Shown piece by piece: positions 43,486-52,211 of a DNA stretch of 64,000 bases. Origin of the DNA: Azospirillum sp. TSH64 (GTDB lineage: Bacteria > Pseudomonadota > Alphaproteobacteria > Azospirillales > Azospirillaceae); NCBI RefSeq assembly GCF_003116035.1, contig NZ_LGQW01000015.1, positions 6,389,133-6,453,132 of the forward strand, written 5' to 3'. The notes beneath the pieces are model-generated. The model saw nothing but the letters and a program-made list of their open reading frames with translations, made no database searches and was not told the DNA's origin. The position numbers were made by a program, and so were the translations under genes. The first letter of the stretch is position 1. The number at the start of each line of letters is the position of its first letter.

Positions 43486-44627
43486 GCGGCCAGACGAACG
43501 GCGGCCCCCTCACCACCGGACCCCGTCGCATCCGCGTGCTGGTGGTCGAGGACAGCCCGGTCATCCAGCAGCTGCTGAGCCACGTCATCAGCGCCGACCC
43601 GCGGCTGGAGGTGGCGGGCATCGCGTCGAGCGGTGAGCAGGCGCTGCGCATGATCGAGCGGACGGCGCCCGACGTGGTGTCGCTCGACATCCGCCTGCCG
43701 GGCATCGACGGCTTCGAGGTGACCAGCCGAATCATGCGGCAGACCCCGCTGCCGATCGTGGTGGTGGCGTCGGACGTGCGCGACCTCGACATTCCGATGC
43801 GGGCGCTCCAGGCCGGCGCGCTGGCGGTGGTGGAGAAGCCGGGCAGCATGGCGCGCGCCGACTACCAGACCGTGGCGCACCATCTCTGCACCCAGCTCGT
43901 CATCATGAGCCAGGTGAAGGTGATCCGCCACCGCATCACCGCCCGCGCCGCGCGGTCCGCTTCCGGCATGCCCGCAGGAGTGACCGCGGATGCCCCGTCT
44001 CAGGAAGGCAGGCTCCCGGACGAGGCGGTGGCCGCCGACGGCCGGCTCCGGCGCTTCCGCGCGGTGGGGCTGGTCGCCTCCACCGGCGGGCCGGCGGCGC
44101 TGGCGAAGATCCTCCGCGATCTGCCGGCCGACTTCCCGCTGCCGGTCTTCGTGGTCCAGCATATGGGCGCGCCCTTCATGGCCGGTTTCGCCAGCTGGCT
44201 CGGCACCGTCTCCGCCCTGCCGGTGCGGCTGGGCGAGGCCGGGCTGACCCCGCGGCCGGGCACGGTCTATGTCGCGCCGGGCGACCGGCACCTGCTGGTG
44301 GACGGCGCCACGCTGCGCCTGACGGCCGACCCGATGGTGTGCGGCCAGCGCCCGTCGGGCGAGGTGCTGTTCCAGTCGATGGCGCGCGCCTATGGCGCGT
44401 CCGGCATCGGCGTGCTGCTGACCGGAATGGGCGAGGATGGTGCCAGAGGGCTGGTGGACATGCGGACGGCCGGCGCCTACACCGTAGCCGAACATGCCTC
44501 CACGGCGGTGATCCACAGCATGCCCGGCACCGCGGTGCGGCTGGGCGGTGCGGTGGAGGAGCTGCCCCTCGACCGGGTGGCCGGACGGCTGCTGCAATTG
44601 ACCTCCGACGATAAGATGGCGTCATGA
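43482..44627 (+). CDS. cheB: CheB-type protein-glutamate methylesterase
   Basis: A 381-residue esterase that demethylates the receptor. The receiver domain (RVLVVEDSPVIQQLLSHVIS, VVSLDIRLPGIDGFE) is followed by the esterase with the catalytic Ser in LVASTGGPAALAKIL, His in FVVQHMGAPFM and Asp in TGMGEDGARGLVDM. GTG 43482 overlaps the cheA stop. A pseudo-linker of about 50 residues (SASGMPAGVTADAPSQEGRL) separates the domains. Confidence 0.94.
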   Translation: MSGQTNGGPLTTGPRRIRVLVVEDSPVIQQLLSHVISADPRLEVAGIASSGEQALRMIERTAPDVVSLDIRLPGIDGFEVTSRIMRQTPLPIVVVASDVRDLDIPMRALQAGALAVVEKPGSMARADYQTVAHHLCTQLVIMSQVKVIRHRITARAARSASGMPAGVTADAPSQEGRLPDEAVAADGRLRRFRAVGLVASTGGPAALAKILRDLPADFPLPVFVVQHMGAPFMAGFASWLGTVSALPVRLGEAGLTPRPGTVYVAPGDRHLLVDGATLRLTADPMVCGQRPSGEVLFQSMARAYGASGIGVLLTGMGEDGARGLVDMRTAGAYTVAEHASTAVIHSMPGTAVRLGGAVEELPLDRVAGRLLQLTSDDKMAS

Positions 44628-45391
44628 ACGGACAGCGCACCTTGGTTGTCATGGGTTCCCAGACGCAGGGGCTTCTGCTGAAGCTGCTGCTGGAGGAGCG
44701 CGGCGTGGAGACGGTCTGCGTCGACGGCGTCGAACCCGCGCTGGCGGAGATCGCCGGCACCCCGCAGGATCTGCTGATCGTCGAGGGCGAGCTTGCCGGC
44801 CCGACCGGCCTGGCCGAGCTGCGCGCCCGCACCGACGCCGCCGTCATCGTGCTTGGCCGCGGGGAGGGGGAGAGCGATCCATCCAACCCCAAGGCGGTGG
44901 TGGAGGCCGCCTGCACGCTGATCGAGCGGCGCAGCGCCCCGCCGACGGCGCCGGAGATCTTCCACCGCGCCCACATCCTGATCGTCGACGACAGCGCGAC
45001 CTACCGCGAATTCCTGCGCGCCGAGCTGGAGCAGGAGGGCTGCACCGTCACCGCCGCCCGCAACGCCGACGAGGCGGTGGAGGCGCTGTCCGGCGGCGCG
45101 CTCGACTGCGTCATCCTGGATCTCGTGATGCCGGGCACCAGCGGCACCCAGCTCTGCGAAAGATTCGACAGGTTCCGCCGCCGGCGCGGTCTGTTCTTCC
45201 AAATCGTCATCCTGACCAGCCAGGACGATGAGGAACAGCTGATGATCAGCCTGAACGCCGGCGCCGACGATTTCGTTGGAAAGGCACAGACGATGGATGT
45301 GCTCAAGATCAGGTTGATGGCGCTTCTTCGCCGCAAATACTTCGTCGAGGACCATCTTATCCGTTTGCCGCGTCCTGCACCTTCCGCATAG
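44624..45391 (+). CDS. Double-receiver response regulator of the che cluster
   Basis: A 255-residue protein with two receiver folds. The first (about 5-100) lacks the acidic pocket and phosphoacceptor (LVVMGSQTQGLLLKLLLEER, LIVEGELAGPTG). The second is complete (ILIVDDSATYREFLRAELEQ, CVILDLVMPGTSG, VILTSQDD, DFVGKAQT). No DNA-binding, GGDEF or other output domain follows, so output is by protein contact, as in a CheY3-like role, not as a WspR cyclase. It overlaps cheB and precedes the hybrid kinase. Confidence 0.9.
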   Translation: MNGQRTLVVMGSQTQGLLLKLLLEERGVETVCVDGVEPALAEIAGTPQDLLIVEGELAGPTGLAELRARTDAAVIVLGRGEGESDPSNPKAVVEAACTLIERRSAPPTAPEIFHRAHILIVDDSATYREFLRAELEQEGCTVTAARNADEAVEALSGGALDCVILDLVMPGTSGTQLCERFDRFRRRRGLFFQIVILTSQDDEEQLMISLNAGADDFVGKAQTMDVLKIRLMALLRRKYFVEDHLIRLPRPAPSA

Positions 45392-45486
45392 GAGGGGAGT
45401 AGGGCCATCGTTTGATTTCGGAAGCGGGCTTGACCGTTTATTCTCTGCGGGCTTTACGAAACTGTCCGACGGTCCGGCAGGTGCCC

Positions 45487-47148
45487 ATGGCGATCAGCCT
45501 CCAGCCCATCCACGAGCCCCCGATCTCCAGGGACGCCGACGCAAGAGACACCGACGCGATGCACCGAACTTCGGCCACCCATAGTTCCCCGACCGATCTC
45601 CGCTATCGCGAGTGCCTTGAGAATGCCCGGCGCGTCTGCACGGCCGCGACGGTCCCGACCATGCTGGTGGTCGGCGGGCCGGAGATGGCCGCCGTCCGCT
45701 GCAACGAGTCGCTGGCGACCCTGCTGAACCGCCCGCGCGCCGCCGCCCGTGACGAAAGCGGGCCGGGCCTGCTTCCGGGCGGCTGGACCGCGGTGGCCGA
45801 GGCGCTGCGCCCGCTCTACCGTGACGGAACCGCCGACAGCCCGGCCTCGCCCCCCGACAGCGTCCGGCTGACCCTGCCCAGCGAACCGCCGATCGGCCTG
45901 CGCGCGACGCCGCTGCTGGTCGACGGCCGGGTGGTCGGCGTGCTGGCGACGGCGACGCTGGACGGCGCCATCGCCCAGATGGCCGAGACCATGCGGGCGG
46001 AGGTGGCGCGCACCACCGCGGCGCGTTCCCGTTTCCTGGCCTCGGCCAGCCACGATCTGCGCCAGCCCTTCCAGGCGATGCGCCTGTTCCTCGACGCCCT
46101 GACCAATCAGGTGGAGGGCAACGCCCGGGCGTCGCGCACCGCCGGCATGCTGGCCAACGCGATGACGGCGGGCGAGCAGCTGCTGAACGCCCTGCTCGAC
46201 ATCTCGACGCTGGATGCCGGTACTGTCGAGGCCGACATGCAGGCGGTGCCGCTCGACGCGCTGCTGCAATCGCTGGCCGACGAATTCCGCCCGCAGGCGG
46301 AGGAGAAGGGGCTGCGCCTGCGCGTCCATGTGCCCTGCCGGGCGGTGACCCGCAGCGACCCGGTCCTGCTCGGCCGCATCGTCCGCAACCTGCTGGCCAA
46401 CGCCATCCGCTACACCCAGCGCGGCGGCATCATGCTGGGCCTGCGCAAGCGCGACGGCCGCTGGCGCATCGAGGTGTGGGACACCGGGTTCGGCATTCCC
46501 CAGGACAAGCTGGACGTCATCTTCGACGAGTTCCACCAGCTGACCAACCCGGCGCGCGACCCCACCCGCGGCCTCGGCCTCGGCCTCGCCATCGTCCGGC
46601 GCCTGTCGGTCCTGCTGCATGCCCCCATCGACGTGCAGTCGCGCTCCGGCCGCGGCTCGGTCTTCGCCGTCACCGTCGAGCGGCTGGAGGCGGAGGAGGC
46701 ACCCGTCGAAGCTTCGGCGGCGGTAACCTCGTCCGACCAGGGTGCTGCCGCCGTGCCGCTGGACGGCATGCGCATCCTGGTGGTGGACGACGACAGCATG
46801 GTGCTGTCCGGCCTGCTGCTGACCCTGGAAAGCTGGGGCTGCGCCTTCGTCTCGGCGTCCAACATGCGCGAGGTGTTCGCCGCGGTCGACGGGCTGGAAG
46901 GCCCGCCCGACGCCATCCTGACCGACCTGCGCCTGCCGGGGAAGGTGTCCGGCTTCGACGTGATCGACCGCGTCCGCAAGCTGTTCAAGACCGACATCCC
47001 GGCGGTGGTGCTGACCGGCGAGACCGCGCCCGAATCCCTGCTGGAAGGCCAGCGCCGCGGCTGCGCCTTCCTGCACAAGCCGCTGCACCCCGGTGAGCTG
47101 CGCCGCGTGCTGGAAGAGGTGCGGCGGGACGGAACGGCGGGCTGCTGA
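45487..47148 (+). CDS. Soluble hybrid histidine kinase closing the che cluster (CheS3-like position)
   Basis: A 553-residue kinase without membrane helices. A divergent sensor region (about 30-170) precedes HisKA (RFLASASHDLRQPFQAMRLF), HATPase (LLANAIRYTQRGG, DTGFGIPQDKLDVIFDEF, GLGLGLAIVRRLSVLL) and a C-terminal receiver (RILVVDDDSMVLSGLLLTLE, ILTDLRLPGKVSGFD, FLHKPLHPGEL). ATG 45487 has an AGGTG element; a TTG at 45412 would add 25 residues. In R. centenum a hybrid kinase, CheS3, exchanges phosphate with CheA3 to control cyst formation; this gene occupies the matching place, but orthology is inferred from context. Confidence 0.88.
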   Translation: MAISLQPIHEPPISRDADARDTDAMHRTSATHSSPTDLRYRECLENARRVCTAATVPTMLVVGGPEMAAVRCNESLATLLNRPRAAARDESGPGLLPGGWTAVAEALRPLYRDGTADSPASPPDSVRLTLPSEPPIGLRATPLLVDGRVVGVLATATLDGAIAQMAETMRAEVARTTAARSRFLASASHDLRQPFQAMRLFLDALTNQVEGNARASRTAGMLANAMTAGEQLLNALLDISTLDAGTVEADMQAVPLDALLQSLADEFRPQAEEKGLRLRVHVPCRAVTRSDPVLLGRIVRNLLANAIRYTQRGGIMLGLRKRDGRWRIEVWDTGFGIPQDKLDVIFDEFHQLTNPARDPTRGLGLGLAIVRRLSVLLHAPIDVQSRSGRGSVFAVTVERLEAEEAPVEASAAVTSSDQGAAAVPLDGMRILVVDDDSMVLSGLLLTLESWGCAFVSASNMREVFAAVDGLEGPPDAILTDLRLPGKVSGFDVIDRVRKLFKTDIPAVVLTGETAPESLLEGQRRGCAFLHKPLHPGELRRVLEEVRRDGTAGC

Positions 47149-47172
47149 GCGGTCAGCCCCTCAATCCCGCCC

Positions 47173-48231
47173 TCAATCCCGGGGCGGGCTTTGCAGGTAC
47201 AGCACCAAGAGCCGCACCAGGCTTTCCAGCGCGTCGGCATGGATGCGCTCGTAGCCGTGCGAGGCGTCGATGCCGAAGCACACCAGCGCCGTTCGGATGT
47301 CGTTGCCGGCCTCGATGGCGGACGCGCTGTCGCAGCGGTAATAGCGGAAGACGTCGCGCTGGTGCGGGATGTTCTGCGCCTGGCACAGCGCGATCAGCGA
47401 ATGGGTCAGCGCCATGTCGAAGGGGCCGGTGCTGTCGGCCATGGCGATGGTGACGCCGTATTCGCTGCTGTTCTGGCCTGGCGCGGTGGTGCCGTTGTCG
47501 ATGGTCACCATCTCCGCCACGTCCTGATGCAGGATCGAGGATGCGCCGGACCCGACCTCTTCTGAAATCGTGAACAGCAGATGGCAGTCCACCGGCAGGG
47601 CAGCCTTGGCATCGACCACCGCCTTGGCGGCGCCCAGCATCACCGCCACACCCGCCTTGTCGTCGAGATGGCGCGAGACGATGTAGCCGTTCTCCAGGAA
47701 TTCCGGCTGCGGGTCGATCGACACGATGTCGCCGATGTTGAAGCCGCGCTCCTCCAGGTCGCGCCGGTTGGCGACCGGGGCGTCGACGCGCAGCTCCACC
47801 TGCTTCCAGGTGACCGGCTGGCTGTCGACCTCCTTGTTGAAGGTGTGGCCGGACGCCTTCAGCGGCAGGATGGTGCCGCGCCAGGGGCCGCGGTCGGTCA
47901 GCACGGTGCAGCGCGCCCCCTCGGCGAAGCGCGACGACCAGTGGCCGATGGGCACCAGCTCCATCCGGCCATTGTCCTTCAGCATCTTCACCTGGGCGCC
48001 CAGCGTGTCGACATGGGCGACCAGGGCGCGGTCGGGGGTGGAGCGCACCCCCTTCAGGTCGGCCCGGATGGCGCCGCGCCGCGTCAGCTCATAGGGGATG
48101 CCCATCCGCTCCAGCTCGGCGCAGCACAGCCGCACCACGTCGCCGGTGTGGCCGGTCGGGCTCGGCGTGGTCAGCAGCCGGTAAAGAACGTCGGTGACAT
48201 AGCCCATGTCGATGGGCAGCGGCACGGCCAT
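47173..48231 (-). CDS. M42-family peptidase of the NAGGN osmoprotectant system
   Basis: A 352-residue zinc aminopeptidase-like protein. Metal and catalytic residues appear as His and Asp in ALVAHVDTLGAQV, Asp in SRHLDDKAGVAVML, the Glu pair in LLFTISEEVGSGAS and the late His in GIDASHGYERIHADALESL. M42-type proteins of this form are co-encoded with NAGGN synthesis genes, probably in osmolyte turnover. ATG 48231 has AGGAGG ten bases upstream. A palindromic repeat separates it from the synthetase gene. Confidence 0.9.
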   Translation of the reverse strand: MAVPLPIDMGYVTDVLYRLLTTPSPTGHTGDVVRLCCAELERMGIPYELTRRGAIRADLKGVRSTPDRALVAHVDTLGAQVKMLKDNGRMELVPIGHWSSRFAEGARCTVLTDRGPWRGTILPLKASGHTFNKEVDSQPVTWKQVELRVDAPVANRRDLEERGFNIGDIVSIDPQPEFLENGYIVSRHLDDKAGVAVMLGAAKAVVDAKAALPVDCHLLFTISEEVGSGASSILHQDVAEMVTIDNGTTAPGQNSSEYGVTIAMADSTGPFDMALTHSLIALCQAQNIPHQRDVFRYYRCDSASAIEAGNDIRTALVCFGIDASHGYERIHADALESLVRLLVLYLQSPPRD

Positions 48232-48257
48232 GGTCGGATTTTCCTCCTGCTGAAAGT

Positions 48258-48434
48258 CCCCTCTCCCCCCCCGGGGAGAGGGTTAGGGTGAGGGGGGCGC
48301 GCGGCGGCCCCTTACCGAGAATCCACGCGGTGCATCCCCCTCACCCCGGCCCTCTCCCCGCTTTCGGCGGACCAAGGGTCCGCCTGTCGCGTCAGCGCAA
48401 ACAGAGTTTGCGCGAGAGCGGGGGGAGAGGGGGG
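48258..48434. repeat. GC-rich palindromic repeat, copy 2 (long form)
   Basis: The left arm CCCTCTCCCC/GGGGAGAGGG is followed by a spacer, then an inverted right arm whose palindrome centre carries an insert of about 60 bases. The insert contains two small palindromes (GGCGGACC/GGTCCGCC and GCGCAAAC/GTTTGCGC). The far edge touches the synthetase TAG stop at 48435. Confidence 0.85.
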
Positions 48435-50195
48435 CTACAGCACCCCCCGCGTCTGCGGGAACAGCAGATCGACGAAGCGTTCCGCCGTCGGCTGCGGTTC
48501 GTGGTTGGCGAGGCCCGGACGCTCGTTCGCCTCGATGAAGACATGGCCCGGCCGGTCCGGCGCCTCGACCAGCAGGTCGAATCCCACCACCGGGATGTCC
48601 AGCGCGCGGGCCGCCACCGTCGCCACCTCCACCAGTTCCGGGTGCAGGCTGTCGGTTACGTCGTGGATGGTGCCGCCGGTGTGCAGGTTCGCCGTCTTGC
48701 GCACCGGCAGCACCTCGCCCGCCGCCAGCACGTCGTCCAAACTCTTCCCGGCGGCGGCGAGGCAGCGGTCGGTCTCAGCGTCCAGCGGGATGTGGCTTTC
48801 ACCGCCGGTGGCGGCGGCGCGGCGGCGGCTCTGCGCCTCGATCAGCTCGCGCACCGTGTGGCTGCCGTCGCCCGTGACCTCGGCCGGGCGGCGCACCGCG
48901 GCGGCCACCACCTTCTTGTCGATGACGATGATCCGCAGATCCTGCCCTTCATAGAACTGCTCCAGCAGCACCGTGTCGCAATGCTGGCGGGCCGACGCGA
49001 TGGCGCTTTCCATCGTCCCGGCATCGCGCACGTCCACCGTGATGCCGCGCCCCTGCTCGCCGCGTGCCGGCTTGATGACGATGCGGCCATGGCTCGCCAG
49101 GAAGGCGGCATTCTCCTCCGCCTCGCCCGCCACCGCCTGGGCCGGGACCTTCAGGCTGGCGCGTTCCAGCACGCGCCGCGTCACCGCCTTGTCGTCGCAA
49201 CGGCTCATCGCGACGGCGCTGGTCAGCTCGCTCAGCGATTCCCGGCACACCACGCTGCGCCCGCCCCAGGTCAGGCAGAAATAGCCGGCCTCGGCATCCA
49301 GCACATCGACGCCGATGCCGCGCCGCCGCGCCTCGTTGACGATGATGGTGGCATAGGGGTTCAGCTGCTCGCCCGGCTGCGGGCCGGTGAACAGCCGCTC
49401 GTTGATCGGGTTCTTGGTCTTCAGAGCGAAGGCCGGAATCCGGCGGAAATTCAGCTTCTCATAGAGCCCGATGGCGCTCTCGTTGTCGTGCAGCACCGAC
49501 AAATCGAGGAAGGCGCGCCCGCGCGCCTGCACATGCTCCGCCACCGTGCGGACCAGCGTCTCGCCGATCCCCGGAAAGGAGGCCTGCGGATCGACCGCCA
49601 AGCACCACAGCGAGCTGCCGTTCTCCGGATCGCCATAGGCATGGGCATGGTCCACCGCCGTCACCGAGCCGATGATCTCGCCGGTTGCGTCGTCGCAGGC
49701 GACGAAATGGGTCAGCACCCGGCTGTTGCGCGACGCCACCAGGAAGGAGGAGGAGACCGGCACCATCCGCCGCCGGGCATAGATGCGCTGCACCCCCTCG
49801 GCATCCTCGCGCGTGCGCAGCCGGCGGACGCTGTAGCCCTTGGGCCGGCGCCGCGACGGCCGGTAGTCGGTCAGCCACAGGCGGAAGGTGTGGGAGGGGT
49901 CGAGGAACAGCTCCTGCGGCGCGCGCGACAGGGCGACATGCGGGTCCTGAAGGTAGAAGACGATGTCGCGGGTGCCCGGCGCCTCCTGCCGCAGAGTCTC
50001 GATCATGCGGTCGAGATCGTCGAAGGTGTGGGCGAAGATCAGCCGTCCCCAGCCGCAATCGACCGTCACGTCGGCACGCGGCGCGTCGGCTCCGGTCTCC
50101 CCCGCCGGCGGCCGGCCGGTGTAGCGGCGGGTGTGGCGCAGGGTGGCGCTGGCGGCGCGTTCCAGCCGGTGCGGTTTCACGCGGGCGTAGCTCAT
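48435..50195 (-). CDS. ngg: N-acetylglutaminylglutamine synthetase (GNAT plus ATP-grasp)
   Basis: A 586-residue fusion enzyme making the dipeptide N-acetylglutaminylglutamine. Residues about 85-265 hold a GNAT acetyltransferase (SSLWCLAVDPQASFPGIGET, FLDLSVLHDNESAIGLYEKL). Residues about 300-585 form an ATP-grasp ligase (GRIVIKPARGEQGRGITVDV, VLLEQFYEGQDLRIIVID, VVGFDLLVEAPDRPGHVFIE, ANERPGLANHE). Start ATG 50195 is chosen for the AGGGGGA site; ATG 50240 lacks one. It follows asnO by 112 bases. The product helps cells survive high osmolarity in rhizobia and pseudomonads. Confidence 0.93.
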   Translation of the reverse strand: MSYARVKPHRLERAASATLRHTRRYTGRPPAGETGADAPRADVTVDCGWGRLIFAHTFDDLDRMIETLRQEAPGTRDIVFYLQDPHVALSRAPQELFLDPSHTFRLWLTDYRPSRRRPKGYSVRRLRTREDAEGVQRIYARRRMVPVSSSFLVASRNSRVLTHFVACDDATGEIIGSVTAVDHAHAYGDPENGSSLWCLAVDPQASFPGIGETLVRTVAEHVQARGRAFLDLSVLHDNESAIGLYEKLNFRRIPAFALKTKNPINERLFTGPQPGEQLNPYATIIVNEARRRGIGVDVLDAEAGYFCLTWGGRSVVCRESLSELTSAVAMSRCDDKAVTRRVLERASLKVPAQAVAGEAEENAAFLASHGRIVIKPARGEQGRGITVDVRDAGTMESAIASARQHCDTVLLEQFYEGQDLRIIVIDKKVVAAAVRRPAEVTGDGSHTVRELIEAQSRRRAAATGGESHIPLDAETDRCLAAAGKSLDDVLAAGEVLPVRKTANLHTGGTIHDVTDSLHPELVEVATVAARALDIPVVGFDLLVEAPDRPGHVFIEANERPGLANHEPQPTAERFVDLLFPQTRGVL

Positions 50196-50307
50196 GGGAT
50201 CCCCCTGGTCGTCGGATGCGGCTCCACGCATTGGCAACATCCGGGAATGCGGATCGGTCCCGCGCCCGAATGCCCCGGCGGAGCGTCTGTCGTTTTGAGG
50301 CGCCTGC

Positions 50308-52083
50308 TTACAGGCCCTGTTCCTGGAACCAGAATTCCAGCAGGGCGACCTGCCACAGCTTCGATCCCCTGAGCGGCGTGATGTGGCGTTCCGGATCGGC
50401 CAGCAGCCGGTCGAGATAGTCGCGGCGGAACAGCCCGCGCTGGCGCGCCGACGGGGCGTTCAGCACGTCGCGCACCCGCTCCAGGAACGGACCCCGCAGG
50501 TATTTCAGCGCCGGCACCGGGAAATAGCCCTTCGGCCGGTCGATCACCGCCGCCGGCACCACGCGGCGCGCCGCCTCCTTCAGCACATACTTGCCGCCGT
50601 CGGGCAGCTTCATCTCCGCCGGGATGCGGGCGGCCAGCTCCACCAGCTCATGGTCGAGGAAGGGCACGCGCGCTTCCAGCCCGGCGGCCATCGTCATGTT
50701 GTCGACGCGCTTCACCGGATCGTCGACCAGCATCACCGTGGTGTCGAGCCGCAGCGCCTTGTCCACCGGCCGCTCGGCGCCCGGCATGGCGAAGCGCTGC
50801 TCCAGCCAGCGGCGGGAATGGTCCTCGCCGATGAATCTCGGATCCAGCGCCTCGGCCATCTCCGCATGGTCGCGGTCGAAGAAGACGCGGGCGTAGTCGC
50901 CGACGGCGTCACGGCTCTCCAGCAGCGGCGGATACCAGTGATAGCCGCCGAACACCTCGTCGGCGCCCTGGCCCGACTGCACCACCTTCACCTGCTTGGC
51001 CACCTCCTGCGACAGCAGGAAGAAGCCGATGTTGTCGTGGCTGACCATCGGCTCCGACATCGCGCGCACGCAGTCGGTCAGTTCCGGCAGGGCGCGGGCG
51101 CTGTCGACGAAGAGGCGATGGTGGTCAGTGCCGAAATGCTTGGCGACGATGTCGGAATACTGGAACTCGTCGCCGCGCTCGTCGCCCACCGTCTCGAAGC
51201 CGATGGAGAAGGTCTTCAGCCCGCTCTGCCCGTTCTCGGCCAAGAGCGCGGTGATCAGCGAGCTGTCCAGCCCGCCCGACAGCAGCACGCCGACCGGCAC
51301 ATCCGCGACCAGCCGGCGGCGCACCGCGCGGGTCAGCGTCTCCAGCACCAGCTCGCGCCACTCGGCGAAGTCGCGGCCCTCGTCGCCGGCCTTCGGCCCG
51401 AAGGTCAGCGACCAGTATGTGTGTTCGCGCCGCGTGCCGTCCGGCTCGACCACCAGCACCGTGGCGGGCGGCAGCTTCCGCACACCCTTCAGGATGGTGT
51501 GGGGCGCCGGGACGACGGCGTGGAAGCTCATGTAATGGTGCAGCGCCACCGGATCGACGTCGGTGTCGATGCCGCCGGACGCCACCAGGGCGGGCAGGGA
51601 GGAGGCGAAGCGCAGGCCGCCGGGAATGTCGGCCAGATAGAGCGGCTTGATGCCCAGCCGGTCGCGGCCCAGCACCACCCTGCCGCTGTCGCGCTCATGG
51701 ATGGCGAAGGCGAACATGCCGTTCATGCGCTTGACGAAGTCCGGGCCCCAGGCGTGATAGGCCTTGATCAGCACCTCGGTGTCGCCGTCGGAGAAGAAGC
51801 TGTAGCCGAGCCCGGCCAGCTCCTCGCGCAGTTCGCGGTGGTTGTAGATGCAGCCGTTGAAAACGATGGCGAGGCCGAGAGCGGAATCGACCATCGGCTG
51901 CTGCGATGCCTCGCTGAGGTCGATGATCTTCAGCCGGCGATGGCCGAAGGCGACGCGCCCATGGGCGAACAGGCCATGGCCGTCCGGCCCGCGCGGAGCC
52001 AGCCGGTCGCACATGGCCTGCACGGCGGCCGTGCTTGCCGCCTCGCCGGATTTGAAACGAATCTCGCCACTCACTCCGCACAT
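50308..52083 (-). CDS. asnO: N-acetylglutaminylglutamine amidotransferase (asparagine-synthetase-like)
   Basis: A 591-residue glutamine-dependent amidotransferase that converts N-acetylglutaminylglutamine to its amide. The class II glutaminase begins with MCGVSGEI (nucleophile Cys 2) and includes FNGCIYNHRELREELA. The synthetase half has the ATP loop VLLSGGLDSSLITALLAE. Size and neighbours (ngg and the M42 peptidase) separate it from ordinary AsnB. GAGGAGG lies before the start. Confidence 0.92.
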   Translation of the reverse strand: MCGVSGEIRFKSGEAASTAAVQAMCDRLAPRGPDGHGLFAHGRVAFGHRRLKIIDLSEASQQPMVDSALGLAIVFNGCIYNHRELREELAGLGYSFFSDGDTEVLIKAYHAWGPDFVKRMNGMFAFAIHERDSGRVVLGRDRLGIKPLYLADIPGGLRFASSLPALVASGGIDTDVDPVALHHYMSFHAVVPAPHTILKGVRKLPPATVLVVEPDGTRREHTYWSLTFGPKAGDEGRDFAEWRELVLETLTRAVRRRLVADVPVGVLLSGGLDSSLITALLAENGQSGLKTFSIGFETVGDERGDEFQYSDIVAKHFGTDHHRLFVDSARALPELTDCVRAMSEPMVSHDNIGFFLLSQEVAKQVKVVQSGQGADEVFGGYHWYPPLLESRDAVGDYARVFFDRDHAEMAEALDPRFIGEDHSRRWLEQRFAMPGAERPVDKALRLDTTVMLVDDPVKRVDNMTMAAGLEARVPFLDHELVELAARIPAEMKLPDGGKYVLKEAARRVVPAAVIDRPKGYFPVPALKYLRGPFLERVRDVLNAPSARQRGLFRRDYLDRLLADPERHITPLRGSKLWQVALLEFWFQEQGL

Positions 52084-52211
52084 CGGCTGTCGAGCCTCCT
52101 CGTTGGTTCAGGACGAAGGGGCGCCAGACCCGTCAAAAGGGCCGAACTGCACCACCGCTACCCGCGTGGAACAACGGCTGGCAGGGCTCAAGGTTCCTTT
52201 GGGAGAGCCGT

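Noticed and set aside
44624..45391. WspR-type diguanylate cyclase at the end of the che cluster
   Set aside because: The protein has two receiver folds and no GGDEF motif.
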